DNA of 7,803 nucleotides from Pseudomonadaceae bacterium UBA836 (lineage in GTDB: Bacteria; Pseudomonadota; Gammaproteobacteria; Pseudomonadales; Pseudomonadaceae): contig DBHE01000084.1 in assembly GCA_002296055.1 (NCBI GenBank), forward strand, positions 1-7,803. Reading direction: 5' to 3'. The first letter of the stretch is position 1. Each line of letters begins with the position of its first letter. Of the stretch, positions 1 through 6,280 are shown in pieces. Below the pieces are notes generated by a model, which saw only the letters and a program-made list of their open reading frames with translations, was not told where the DNA came from and searched no databases. Position numbers and translations under genes: made by a program.

Positions 1-452
1 GTGTCGCCGCTGGTCAGCGGGCAGCCGGCGCCGATGGTGCTGGCCAGTGCCAGGGAGCCATCAGCTTTCTTGACCAGCCAGCCCCAGCCGGAACCGAAGG
101 TGCCGATGGACACTTTGCTGAACTCTTCTTTGAAAGCAGCGAAGGAGCCAAAGGCCTTGTTGATGGCCTCAGCCAGTTCACCAGTCGGCTCGCCGCCGCC
201 GTTCGGGCTCAGGCAGTTCCAGTAGAAGGTGTGGTTCCAGATTTGCGCTGCGTTGTTGAATACGCCGCCGCTGGAGGTCTTGATGATGTCTTCCAGGCTC
301 TTGCCTTCATACTCGGTGCCCGGAACCATGTTGTTCAGGTTGACCACGTAGGTGTTGTGGTGCTTGCCATGGTGGAATTCCAGGGTCTCTGCCGAGATGT
401 GCGGCTCCAGCGCGTTTTTCTCGTAGGGGAGTGCGGGTAGTTCAAAAGCCAT
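1..452 (-). CDS. sodB: Iron superoxide dismutase SodB (partial, C-terminus off the window)
   Basis: Converts superoxide to oxygen and hydrogen peroxide in the cytoplasm. The first 150 codons are present; the family is about 193 residues, so roughly 43 C-terminal residues, including the last two metal ligands (Asp and His), lie beyond base 1. The N-terminus reads [20 protein letters not shown]. His27 in the FHHGKHH stretch and His74 in the IWNHTFYW stretch are the first two metal ligands. Gln70, in AAQIWNH, is the active-site glutamine that iron enzymes carry in the N-terminal domain, whereas manganese enzymes take it from the C-terminal domain, so the iron type is favoured. The ATG at 452-450 follows a GGAG seven bases upstream. 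It lies downstream of argO on the same strand with a 222-base gap, so it is probably transcribed on its own. I see no convincing -35/-10 pair or iron-regulator site in that gap. Confidence 0.97.
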   Translation of the reverse strand, partial: MAFELPALPYEKNALEPHISAETLEFHHGKHHNTYVVNLNNMVPGTEYEGKSLEDIIKTSSGGVFNNAAQIWNHTFYWNCLSPNGGGEPTGELAEAINKAFGSFAAFKEEFSKVSIGTFGSGWGWLVKKADGSLALASTIGAGCPLTSGD

Positions 453-524
453 GATCTATCTCCATCGTCAGGTATCAGGGTCTGCATTGCACGGTGTTGT
501 CCGAATGCAAATGCCGACGGGGTG

Positions 525-540
525 CCGTGGTGTGCCACGG
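525..540. repeat. Perfect inverted repeat upstream of sodB
   Basis: Six-base arms CCGTGG and CCACGG flank a four-base spacer, about 73 bases before the sodB start. A second dyad, TGCATT (483-488) and AATGCA (504-509), lies between it and the gene. Either could be an operator or a leader hairpin; nothing identifies a regulator. The rest of the 453-674 gap holds no gene that I can support. Confidence 0.4.
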
Positions 541-674
541 TCAATGTTGCTACGCCTCCTGTGAACTGTCGGTATCAACGGCCGCAGGGCGCTGCCCGTC
601 TTGCGATCGGGAAGCCCCGATGATAGCACCTGACATCCGCCCTATCCACGCACCTTCCATGGGGTTTTTGCGGT

Positions 675-1295
675 TCAGAGGCTCTGTAGTGCGGGCTGGG
701 CGAGCGACCAGGCAACCGTCAGCATCATACCGGCGACCATTAAATCGATTAGCCGCCAGGTCAAAGGCCGTTGCAGGACGGGCGCCAGGCGGGCTGAGCC
801 CACGGCCAGCAAGGTAAACCAGAGAATGGAAGCGCTGGCAGCGCCCAGAGCAAAAACCAGCGGCAGACTGTGCTGCGCGGCAAGGCTGCCGATCAGCACC
901 ATGGTGTCCAGGTAGACGTGCGGGTTGAGCAGGGTAACGGCCAGGGTGGTCAACAACACGGTGCGGCGTGAGCGGGCGGGCGCCCGCATGGCTTCCAGGC
1001 CGCGTGGCGATAGGGCCCGCCAAAGTGCTTGGCTGGCGTAAATCAGCAGAAAGGCCGCGCCGCCCCAGCGGGTAATTTCCATCGCCAGCGGGTGTGCCTG
1101 CAGCAGGGCCGACAGGCCGAAGGTGCCGGCGAGAATCAGCACGGCATCGCAGCTCATGCAAATCAGCGCGACGCTGATGTGATGCTCACGACGCAGGCCC
1201 TGGGCGAGTACGAAGGCGTTCTGTGCGCCGATGGCCATGATCAGGCCGGCAGCGGCGATTAGGCCGTGGAAATAGCTGTAGAACAGAGTGGGCAT
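675..1295 (-). CDS. argO: LysE/ArgO-family basic amino acid exporter
   Basis: Inner-membrane exporter of the LysE superfamily, expected to expel arginine and/or lysine (or toxic analogues such as canavanine). The 206 residues match the usual length of about 200-211. They form roughly six hydrophobic segments, near residues 8-28, 40-62, 76-93, 112-138, 145-167 and 180-199. The family signatures are the GAQNAFVLAQGLRR stretch (23-36) and NPHVYLDT (124-131). The ATG at 1295-1293 is chosen because AGGAAG ends five bases before it. The gene is divergent from a gene for an ArgP-type regulator, the classical arrangement, in which ArgP loaded with a basic amino acid activates the exporter. I find no good unassisted promoter on this strand, consistent with a need for activation. 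The exact substrate cannot be read from the sequence, so a lysE label would be equally acceptable. Confidence 0.9.
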   Translation of the reverse strand: MPTLFYSYFHGLIAAAGLIMAIGAQNAFVLAQGLRREHHISVALICMSCDAVLILAGTFGLSALLQAHPLAMEITRWGGAAFLLIYASQALWRALSPRGLEAMRAPARSRRTVLLTTLAVTLLNPHVYLDTMVLIGSLAAQHSLPLVFALGAASASILWFTLLAVGSARLAPVLQRPLTWRLIDLMVAGMMLTVAWSLAQPALQSL

Positions 1296-1331
1296 AAGGG
1301 CTTCCTAATTAACAATGGCGGCAGTCTGCGC

Positions 1332-1360
1332 TGGACAGATTGATAAGGAAAACAAATAAT
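1332..1360 (+). promoter_or_regulatory. Predicted sigma-70 promoter of argP
   Basis: A -35 box TGGACA (1332-1337, five of six consensus bases) is followed after 17 bases by a -10 box AATAAT (1355-1360, five of six). The predicted start is near base 1367, giving a leader of about 20 bases that contains the ribosome site AGGGAA (1375-1380), six bases before the argP ATG. Confidence 0.65.
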
Positions 1361-1366
1361 CCTGAT
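1343..1366. promoter_or_regulatory. Imperfect dyad in the argO-argP spacer, possible ArgP operator
   Basis: Arms ATAAGGA (1343-1349) and TCCTGAT (1360-1366) match as an inverted repeat at six of seven positions across a ten-base AT-rich centre. It overlaps the predicted argP spacer and -10 box, so a regulator bound here could repress argP while activating argO in the other direction. Interrupted AT-rich dyads are typical of LysR-type sites, but assignment to ArgP is inference from position. Confidence 0.4.
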
Positions 1367-1386
1367 GATTCATTAGGGAAATTAAT

Positions 1387-2280
1387 ATGGTTGACTACAA
1401 ACTGCTGGTTGCCCTGGCTGCGGTTATCGAGCACGGCGGCTTTGAGCGCGCGGCGTCGCATTTGGGGCTGTCCCAGTCTGCCGTGTCGCAGCGTATCAAG
1501 TTGCTGGAGGCGCGCCTGGGGACGGCCGCGCTGGTGCGCAGTGCTCCACCGCAGGCAACGGCAGCGGGCCAGCGGTTACTCAACCATGTGCAACAGGTGC
1601 GGCTGCTGGAGCGTGATCTGCAGGCTGATCTGCCGCAGATTGCGGACCAGGGGGGGCGTACTCGCCTGCGGGTGGCCTTGAATGCTGACAGCCTGGCGAC
1701 CTGGTGGGCGGCGGCGGTCTCTGGTTGGTGTGAACAGCAGCAGGTGTTGCTGGATCTGCAGGTAGAGGATCAGGACGTCGGGTTACGCCGCATGCGCAGT
1801 GGTGAGGTGGCAGCCTGCCTGTGCGCTGCGGAGCAGCCGGTGGCCGGGGCGCGCAGCGTGCTGCTGGGGCAGATGCCCTACCTGGCCGTTGCCAGTCCGG
1901 CCTTTGTGCAACGACACTTTGCCGAAGGGCTGCAGGGGCTGGCAGCGCCCGAGATGGCGCGGGTACCGGCAGTGGTCTTTGGACCGGATGATCAGTTACA
2001 GCATCGCTTTGTCCAGCAGTTCGGTGTTGTTGGCGAGTTTGACTATCACCTGTGCCCCTCGTCGGAGGGCTTTGTGCGGATGCTGGAGGCGGGTGTGGGC
2101 TGGGGCATGGTGCCCGCTCTACAGGTGACCGATGCGCTGGCCACGGGGCGGTTGCAGCAACTGCTGCCGGGCCAGGCACTGCAGGTGCCGCTGTACTGGC
2201 ATTACTGGCGCAATGGTGGGCAACTGCTCAATGGGCTGACTGAGCAGTTGCTGCGCCTGGCGCCAACATTGTTGCGCTGA
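1387..2280 (+). CDS. argP: LysR-type regulator ArgP (IciA)
   Basis: Transcription factor that senses arginine or lysine and controls the divergent exporter gene. It has 297 residues, the same as the E. coli protein. An N-terminal winged helix-turn-helix spans about residues 3-60, with GFERAASHLGLSQSAVSQRI at 18-37 and the ArgP-like LVRSAPP at 49-55. The effector-binding region begins near residue 93. It carries NADSLATW (99-106), a hallmark of ArgP over other LysR proteins, followed by LQVEDQD near 124-130 and a C-terminal LYWHYWRNGG stretch comparable to the LYWH of E. coli ArgP. The ATG at 1387 has AGGGAA six bases upstream. The gene ends 12 bases before the convergent oxidoreductase gene. 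Confidence 0.93.
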   Translation: MVDYKLLVALAAVIEHGGFERAASHLGLSQSAVSQRIKLLEARLGTAALVRSAPPQATAAGQRLLNHVQQVRLLERDLQADLPQIADQGGRTRLRVALNADSLATWWAAAVSGWCEQQQVLLDLQVEDQDVGLRRMRSGEVAACLCAAEQPVAGARSVLLGQMPYLAVASPAFVQRHFAEGLQGLAAPEMARVPAVVFGPDDQLQHRFVQQFGVVGEFDYHLCPSSEGFVRMLEAGVGWGMVPALQVTDALATGRLQQLLPGQALQVPLYWHYWRNGGQLLNGLTEQLLRLAPTLLR

Positions 2281-2292
2281 GTGCTCTGCTTG

Positions 2293-3345
2293 TTACTCGA
2301 TGAGCATGCTGCCGGAGCCTGGCAGCTTTTCGATGCAGTCGCTGCCTAGCAGACGCGAGGGCGTGTAGTAACCGGGCGCGGGCTCGTTTTCAAGCAAAAA
2401 ACCGACCGCCATCAGGGCGCCCTCGACCGTGACGTCATAGCCATTTGCGGTTTCAATGCGCGCCACCACCTTGCGACCTGCGCGGTTTTGCGCCTCGCCC
2501 CAGACATAGCTGCGTGCGGATTCGCGTTGTTGGGTGTCGGGCCCGATGATGCGGCGTGCGACCAGATATTTGAGCAGAGCCTGGACTGGCGCCAAGCCCA
2601 GCAAGGGGCGCAGACGGTCAAGGCGGCGTAACCGCGCGGCGGCGCTGGGCGCCATCGGCAGGAACACCTCAATATGGTCAATGCCGGTGGAGAACCAGGC
2701 GGTGGCGATGTCGCCCCAGGGAATGGTCACGGCGTGTTTAGTGCCGTTACCAAAGTCGATTTCGCGGCTCTGGTAGGCCAGCGGCACACTGACGATGCGG
2801 TCATCCTTGCGTATACGGCCGCCATATTTGAGCCCCTCAACCGAGGTTTTGGCCGTGCCTGGCGACAGCGCACTGCGCGAGTCGAAGCCCAGTGCCAGCC
2901 GGTCTGCGTCGGGCAGTTCCTGTTTCAGGCGGGCGGCGATGCAGTCGGTCGGTATCACGTCGAAACCTACGCCGGGGCAGATAACGATGTTGGCTTGCTC
3001 GGCATCAGTCTGTCGCGCCTGGGCAGCAACGAAGGCATCAATCTCGCCGGTGATATCCAGATAGTGACAGCCGATGGCAAGGCAGGCTTCGATCAGCGGC
3101 GCGCTGGTGGCAGAAAAGGGGCCGGCGCAGTTCAGCAGCACCTTTTGCTTTGCCATAATTTTCTGCAGAGCTGCCTGGTCGTTGAGGTCAAAGGCTTGGT
3201 GAGGCAGTTTCAGTGACTCGCCGAGACGAGCGATGGCTGCGCCGTTGCGGCCAGCCAGAATCGGCTGCAGCCCGCGTGCGGCGGCGGCCTTGGCCAGCAG
3301 TTGGCCGGTGTAACCATTGGCGCCGTAGATCATCCATTGCGACAT
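2293..3345 (-). CDS. Saccharopine-dehydrogenase-like NAD(P)-dependent oxidoreductase
   Basis: A 350-residue protein with an N-terminal Rossmann fold. GANGYTG (8-14) is the dinucleotide-binding loop, AGRN (31-34) places an arginine where NADP-preferring enzymes hold the phosphate, and LNCAGPF (71-77), YLDITGE (95-101) and CPGVGFDVIPTDC (123-135) are typical of the saccharopine dehydrogenase-like family. That family includes the mycobacterial trans-acting enoyl reductases. True lysine-pathway saccharopine dehydrogenase is unlikely, as the length and motifs fit the broader family, whose bacterial substrates are mostly unknown; lipid or polyketide reduction is one possibility. The ATG at 3345-3343 is preceded by GGAG seven bases upstream; an internal Met5 has no such site. 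It lies 78 bases behind the small gene on the same strand with no terminator between them, so co-transcription is likely. The short distance to argP reflects convergence, not shared function. Confidence 0.85.
   Translation of the reverse strand: MSQWMIYGANGYTGQLLAKAAAARGLQPILAGRNGAAIARLGESLKLPHQAFDLNDQAALQKIMAKQKVLLNCAGPFSATSAPLIEACLAIGCHYLDITGEIDAFVAAQARQTDAEQANIVICPGVGFDVIPTDCIAARLKQELPDADRLALGFDSRSALSPGTAKTSVEGLKYGGRIRKDDRIVSVPLAYQSREIDFGNGTKHAVTIPWGDIATAWFSTGIDHIEVFLPMAPSAAARLRRLDRLRPLLGLAPVQALLKYLVARRIIGPDTQQRESARSYVWGEAQNRAGRKVVARIETANGYDVTVEGALMAVGFLLENEPAPGYYTPSRLLGSDCIEKLPGSGSMLIE
2308..2330 (+). terminator. Intrinsic terminator of argP, inside the convergent gene
   Basis: GCTGCC (2308-2313) pairs perfectly with GGCAGC (2321-2326). 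A further G-T and G-C pair leave a three-base loop, so the stem is eight pairs. TTTT follows at 2327-2330. It starts 28 bases after the argP stop and lies within the last codons of the opposing oxidoreductase gene (its LPGSGSM residues). On the minus strand no T-run follows the hairpin, so it should act in one direction only. Confidence 0.7.
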
Positions 3346-3423
3346 GCACGTGCTCCTGAATACGGGGACGCACTCAGGTTAATGGCTGTAGACGGCTTGC
3401 GCCAGCGCCGCAGCGTGAAGCGC

Positions 3424-3786
3424 TTAGCCGCGAATTACCTGGCCGCGGTAAATACGCACACTGCCGCTAGGGGCGTGGCCCTGGTCGGTATCGGCCTCCA
3501 GACGGGCCATGTTTTCCTGCCGGTGCTGAAATTGCCGAGCGGCAATGGCACCCTGCGCAAGAGGGGAGGGTTGAGCGGCCGGCTCCGGCGCGTTCACCAG
3601 GCCGGCCAGACGGCTGCCCAGTTCGCGAATTTCCAGCTCGCTGCTGTCACGGCTGAGGCCAATCATGTGTTCGACGGCATCTGGATCACCCAGGCGCACA
3701 GTGACGCCCAAAGAGCGCTTGAGCTGGCGTCGTAGCGCGGTCATGCAATCCAGTGTGGCGCGGTTGAACTGTGCCTCTGCAATCAT
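3424..3786 (-). CDS. Small protein of unknown function
   Basis: I do not recognise a family. The 120-residue product has no signal peptide or membrane segment and is probably cytoplasmic. Residues 1-65 look helical and charged (RRQLKRSLGV, SSELEIRELGSRLAGLV). Residues 66-82 form a proline- and alanine-rich linker, residues 83-100 are another polar helix, and the protein ends in a basic VRIYRGQVIRG tail. Codon choice on this strand favours G or C in third positions like the neighbouring genes, supporting real coding. The start at 3786-3784 is preferred because GGGGG sits seven bases upstream of it. An ATG two codons earlier (3792-3790) is only one base from that ribosome site and would be poorly placed. 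The oxidoreductase gene follows 78 bases downstream on the same strand, suggesting an operon. Confidence 0.7.
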   Translation of the reverse strand: MIAEAQFNRATLDCMTALRRQLKRSLGVTVRLGDPDAVEHMIGLSRDSSELEIRELGSRLAGLVNAPEPAAQPSPLAQGAIAARQFQHRQENMARLEADTDQGHAPSGSVRIYRGQVIRG

Positions 3787-3847
3787 GTTCATACCCCCGT
3801 AGGTCGCTGGTAGGGTGAAGGTGTGGTAGCCAAGTTAAATTTCGGCA

Positions 3848-3870
3848 AGCAGAATGTGTACCAATCTGCT
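3848..3870. repeat. Operator-like inverted repeat in the divergent gap
   Basis: AGCAGA (3848-3853) and TCTGCT (3865-3870) are perfect complements across an 11-base centre, and two further base pairs can be added inside. It lies about 60 bases upstream of the small minus-strand gene and about 140 upstream of the coiled-coil gene. It could be a regulator site or part of an RNA fold; no regulator is identifiable. Confidence 0.35.
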
Positions 3871-3884
3871 GAGTGGCTGGGGGA

Positions 3885-3907
3885 ATGCGGCCTGTAGCCG
3901 CGTTTTT
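3885..3907 (+). terminator. Terminator-like hairpin with no gene upstream on this strand
   Basis: GCGGC (3887-3891) pairs with GCCGC (3897-3901) around the loop CTGTA. An additional G-T and two A-T pairs extend the stem outward, and the T-run 3903-3907 follows on the plus strand. No plus-strand gene precedes it in this gap; the flanking gene runs the other way. It could end a short RNA or act as a leader attenuator for the coiled-coil gene that begins 105 bases later. I see no strong promoter before it. Confidence 0.45.
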
Positions 3908-4012
3908 CGGTCACGGAAGTGACGTCAGATGATTGGCGTGCAGCGCGCTGGTGCAGGCTTGCACCGCTCTGGCGCAAGGGTTTTGGTTTGTTCAGGTGGG
4001 TAAGGTAAAGCA

Positions 4013-4903
4013 ATGAAAGAGCCAGAATTGGGTGAACTGCCCAGCATCAGTGCGACACGGGAGCGGCCGCCGGCCGAGACTGATGAGCATCGTTCCCGCG
4101 GGTCAGAAAGCAAGCTTCGCGCCGAGCCGCCACCACGCGCCTCAGCGGCCGGCGCGGGTGCGCTGTGGGCCCTGTGTGCGGCGCTTAGCCTGGCGCTGAT
4201 CGGGCTGGGGTATTGGACGCACCAGCAGCAGCGGGCATTGAAGCAGCAACTGGTCTCGACTCAGAACAGTTTTGCGCGCATTAGCGAGGAAGCCTCCGGG
4301 CGGATCCAGGACATCACAGGTCAGGTGTCTGCCAGTCAGGATAGCTTTGGCGCCGCCGAGCAGGCTCGACAGGCGGAACTCAAACGCCTGCAGGACGCGT
4401 TTGCGGCGTTGGAAAAGCGTCAGGCTGAGCAACAACAGCTACTTGAGCAACTGGATCAGCGTGGAGAGCGCCGTGGCCAGCAGTTGGTAGCGCAGCAGCA
4501 GGCGCTGCAGGCCCTGAGCGAGAGCAGTGAGCAACAACTGGCCGACGCCGAGCAGCGCGGCGTTGAGCTGGCCGCTCTAAAAACCCAGCTTACCGAGGCC
4601 GAGCAGGGGCTTGAGCAGGTCCGCAGTGAGTTGACCGGGCTGGCGGCTCTTGAGTTGCAGCTAGGGCAGCAGAGCGAACGACTGGATGAGCAGCGCCAGG
4701 CGCTGACTATCTTGCAGAATCAAGACCATTCGGCGGAGGTAGATCAGGCGCTGCTGGTGCTGCGCAGCGAATTGGATCAGCGCCTGGGAGCAACCGATCA
4801 GGCGCTGAAGGCGATCGACAGCTTTCGCCTGCAGACCAACCGCAGTTTGAGCACCCTGCAAAGCCAGTTGAGCGCGCTACACAGCCGGGTTGAGGGTAAC
4901 TGA
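4013..4903 (+). CDS. Membrane-anchored coiled-coil protein of unknown function
   Basis: A 296-residue protein with a charged, proline-containing N-terminal tail (1-45), one hydrophobic segment (about 46-67, rich in Ala and Leu and ending GLGYW), then some 225 residues dominated by Gln, Leu, Ala, Glu and Arg. These show heptad-like spacing, expected to form a long coiled coil. The tail lacks a signal peptide cleavage pattern. A likely topology is N-terminus inside with the coiled coil in the periplasm, but the opposite cannot be excluded. No ATP-binding motif is visible, although similar proteins are often labelled ATPase by coiled-coil similarity to SMC proteins. The ATG at 4013 follows AAGG seven bases upstream. 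Its stop TGA shares one base with the acpH start, so the two are probably translationally coupled. The sequence does not show why a coiled coil should be coupled to AcpH. Confidence 0.85.
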   Translation: MKEPELGELPSISATRERPPAETDEHRSRGSESKLRAEPPPRASAAGAGALWALCAALSLALIGLGYWTHQQQRALKQQLVSTQNSFARISEEASGRIQDITGQVSASQDSFGAAEQARQAELKRLQDAFAALEKRQAEQQQLLEQLDQRGERRGQQLVAQQQALQALSESSEQQLADAEQRGVELAALKTQLTEAEQGLEQVRSELTGLAALELQLGQQSERLDEQRQALTILQNQDHSAEVDQALLVLRSELDQRLGATDQALKAIDSFRLQTNRSLSTLQSQLSALHSRVEGN

Positions 4904-5538
4904 TGAACTTTCTGGCCCATCTGCTGCTGGGGTCGGCCTCGGCTGAGCAGGCGTTGGGCAGCATGTTGGGTGACTTCGTCAAAGGCCCGGTGCACCAGTT
5001 GGACTTGCCAGAGGGGGTGCGTGGCGGCGTCTGGTTGCATCGGCGCATCGACAGCTACACCGATGCGCATCCGCTGGTGCTGCAGAGCAAAGCCCGTATC
5101 AGTGGCGAACGCAGGCGCTTTGCCGGGATTCTGGTCGACATGTTCTACGATCACCTGCTGGCACGGCACTGGGCGAACTTTACTGATCGGCCGCTCGACG
5201 ACTTCAGTCAGGATGTGTATCGCCAGTTGCGTGCCCAGCGGGCGTTGATGCCGGAGCGCGCGTGGACCGTCGTGAGTTACATGAGTGAACAGGACTGGCT
5301 GGGCAGCTACGCCGAGCTGAGACACTTGCACCGGGCGGTCGATAACATGGCCCGGCGGTTTCGTCGTGAAACGGCTCTACCGGGCGGCGTGGCTGAGCTT
5401 GAGGCTGCGTATCAAGGGTTTGAAGGCGACTTTCTGGCTTTCATGCCAGAGCTGCAGCGTTTTGCCGAGGATCAGGCGGCTGCCTTGACCTCGGCGGGTT
5501 CGCTGGCTGACTTGCCATCGTCCAGGCCCAGCGCCTGA
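4903..5538 (+). CDS. acpH: Acyl carrier protein phosphodiesterase AcpH
   Basis: Removes the 4'-phosphopantetheine group from holo acyl carrier protein, giving the apo form, in the cytoplasm. Family features are MNFLAHLLLG at the start, GDFVKG (23-28), LHRRIDSYTDAHP (45-57) and DMFYDHLLARHW (79-90). These carry the conserved Asp and His residues (Asp24, His46, Asp50, Asp79, Asp83, His84) expected to hold the metal. At 211 residues it is about 18 longer than the E. coli enzyme; the excess is a low-complexity tail after roughly residue 187 (SAGSLADLPSSRPSA). The ATG at 4903 overlaps the preceding stop by one base, with GAGG nine bases upstream. The tail is encoded in the 67 bases that overlap the 3' end of olsA on the opposite strand. 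No terminator is evident for this gene. Confidence 0.9.
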   Translation: MNFLAHLLLGSASAEQALGSMLGDFVKGPVHQLDLPEGVRGGVWLHRRIDSYTDAHPLVLQSKARISGERRRFAGILVDMFYDHLLARHWANFTDRPLDDFSQDVYRQLRAQRALMPERAWTVVSYMSEQDWLGSYAELRHLHRAVDNMARRFRRETALPGGVAELEAAYQGFEGDFLAFMPELQRFAEDQAAALTSAGSLADLPSSRPSA

Positions 5539-6278
5539 CAGACCGAGGCATGCGCGCTGCGTGCCAGCTGGTTGCGGTTCAACGCGCTGCTGTCCAGCAG
5601 CGGCAGGAAATGAATCTCCACGTTGATATCTCGTGAGCCCAGCAATCGCCACAGATGCTGCGAGAATTCGTCGTCATCGATAAAGGGCGCCACCGCGTCC
5701 CGTTGACCGGCGTAGCGGTAGGCAACGGCGACTGGCTGGGTTGGTACCTGCGCCTCAATGGCGGCCGACAGTAGGCGGCCGTGAAAGGTGCGCACCCGGT
5801 CGCCTGCGGTGGTGGTGCCCTCGGCGAACATCACCAGGCTGCGGCCTGCCGCCAGCACGTCGTTCAACTGATCCTGCACGGTACTGGAGGTGCCTTGGCC
5901 ACGCTGAATAAAGCAGGTGCCGGCCGCGCTGGCCAACCAGCCGATAACGGGCCACTTGCGCACCTCAGCCTTGGACAGAAAATGCACCGGCGCTTGAGCG
6001 CCGAGCACCACGATATCCAGCCAGGATACATGGTTGCTCACCCAGAGCGCGGTCTGCCCGGGTGCGGTGCCATGCACGCTCACCCGCAGGGGTAGAATGC
6101 GGATCAGGTTACGCAGCCACCAGCGGGTGAGCTTTTGCCGTTGTCGATCAACCTGGGCAGGCATCAACCATTGCATGAGTTGAGCCCAGCACACCAGCAG
6201 CAAGCCGCACCCGATCCAGCCGATAACGGCGCACAGACGCACTAGCCGCCGAGGCATGCCTACCGAACGTGCAGCCAT
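5472..6278 (-). CDS. olsA: OlsA, lyso-ornithine lipid O-acyltransferase
   Basis: Adds the second, ester-linked acyl chain to lyso-ornithine lipid to complete ornithine lipid; acts at the inner membrane. The 268-residue protein has an N-terminal hydrophobic segment (about 16-40) and a PlsC-type acyltransferase domain. The catalytic HX4D motif is His83 to Asp88 in NHVSWLD. FIQRG (123-127) and FAEGTT (151-156) are the next conserved blocks. The start at 6278 is chosen because it lies two bases after the olsB stop with AAGG ten bases upstream. An in-frame ATG at 6317 would extend 13 residues into olsB and is less likely. Without context it could be a generic 1-acyl-glycerol-3-phosphate acyltransferase, but the tight link to olsB supports OlsA. 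The last 22 codons overlap acpH on the other strand and encode a low-complexity tail (KSASEPAEVKAAA). Confidence 0.88.
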   Translation of the reverse strand: MAARSVGMPRRLVRLCAVIGWIGCGLLLVCWAQLMQWLMPAQVDRQRQKLTRWWLRNLIRILPLRVSVHGTAPGQTALWVSNHVSWLDIVVLGAQAPVHFLSKAEVRKWPVIGWLASAAGTCFIQRGQGTSSTVQDQLNDVLAAGRSLVMFAEGTTTAGDRVRTFHGRLLSAAIEAQVPTQPVAVAYRYAGQRDAVAPFIDDDEFSQHLWRLLGSRDINVEIHFLPLLDSSALNRNQLARSAHASVCQALGLDDGKSASEPAEVKAAA

Positions 6279-6280
6279 GC

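Noticed and set aside
606..621. Hairpin ATCGGG/CCCGAT downstream of argO as a terminator
   Set aside because: No T-run follows on either strand, so intrinsic termination is not supported.
550..1161. Long minus-strand open frame of 203 codons over argO
   Set aside because: It overlaps argO out of frame. The composition is rich in Arg, Pro, Gly and Ala with no recognisable motif, whereas the argO frame gives a clear six-segment membrane protein.
1580..2179. Minus-strand open frame of 199 codons inside argP
   Set aside because: Its proline- and alanine-rich product is typical of an antisense frame in GC-rich DNA, and the sense frame is an unmistakable ArgP.
2674..3216. Plus-strand open frame of 180 codons opposite the oxidoreductase
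   Set aside because: The minus frame carries intact Rossmann and family motifs; the plus frame resembles nothing.
3301..3735. Plus-strand open frame of 144 codons opposite the small unknown protein
   Set aside because: It runs across the end of one minus gene and most of the next. The minus frame has better codon use and a placed ribosome site.
3920..3927. TGACGTCA as a specific regulator site
   Set aside because: It matches the eukaryotic CRE sequence by chance; I know of no bacterial regulator that would assign it here.
4798..5331. Minus-strand open frame of 177 codons opposite the coiled-coil gene and acpH
   Set aside because: It spans the junction of two real plus-strand genes and has no family features.
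5433..5450. Hairpin TCTGGC/GCCAGA inside acpH as an olsA terminator
   Set aside because: On the minus strand it is followed by A-rich sequence, not T's.
5585..5602. Perfect eight-base inverted repeat CGCTGCTG/CAGCAGCG as a terminator for acpH or olsA
   Set aside because: No T-run follows on either strand, the loop is only two bases, and it lies within conserved olsA coding sequence where the codons explain it.
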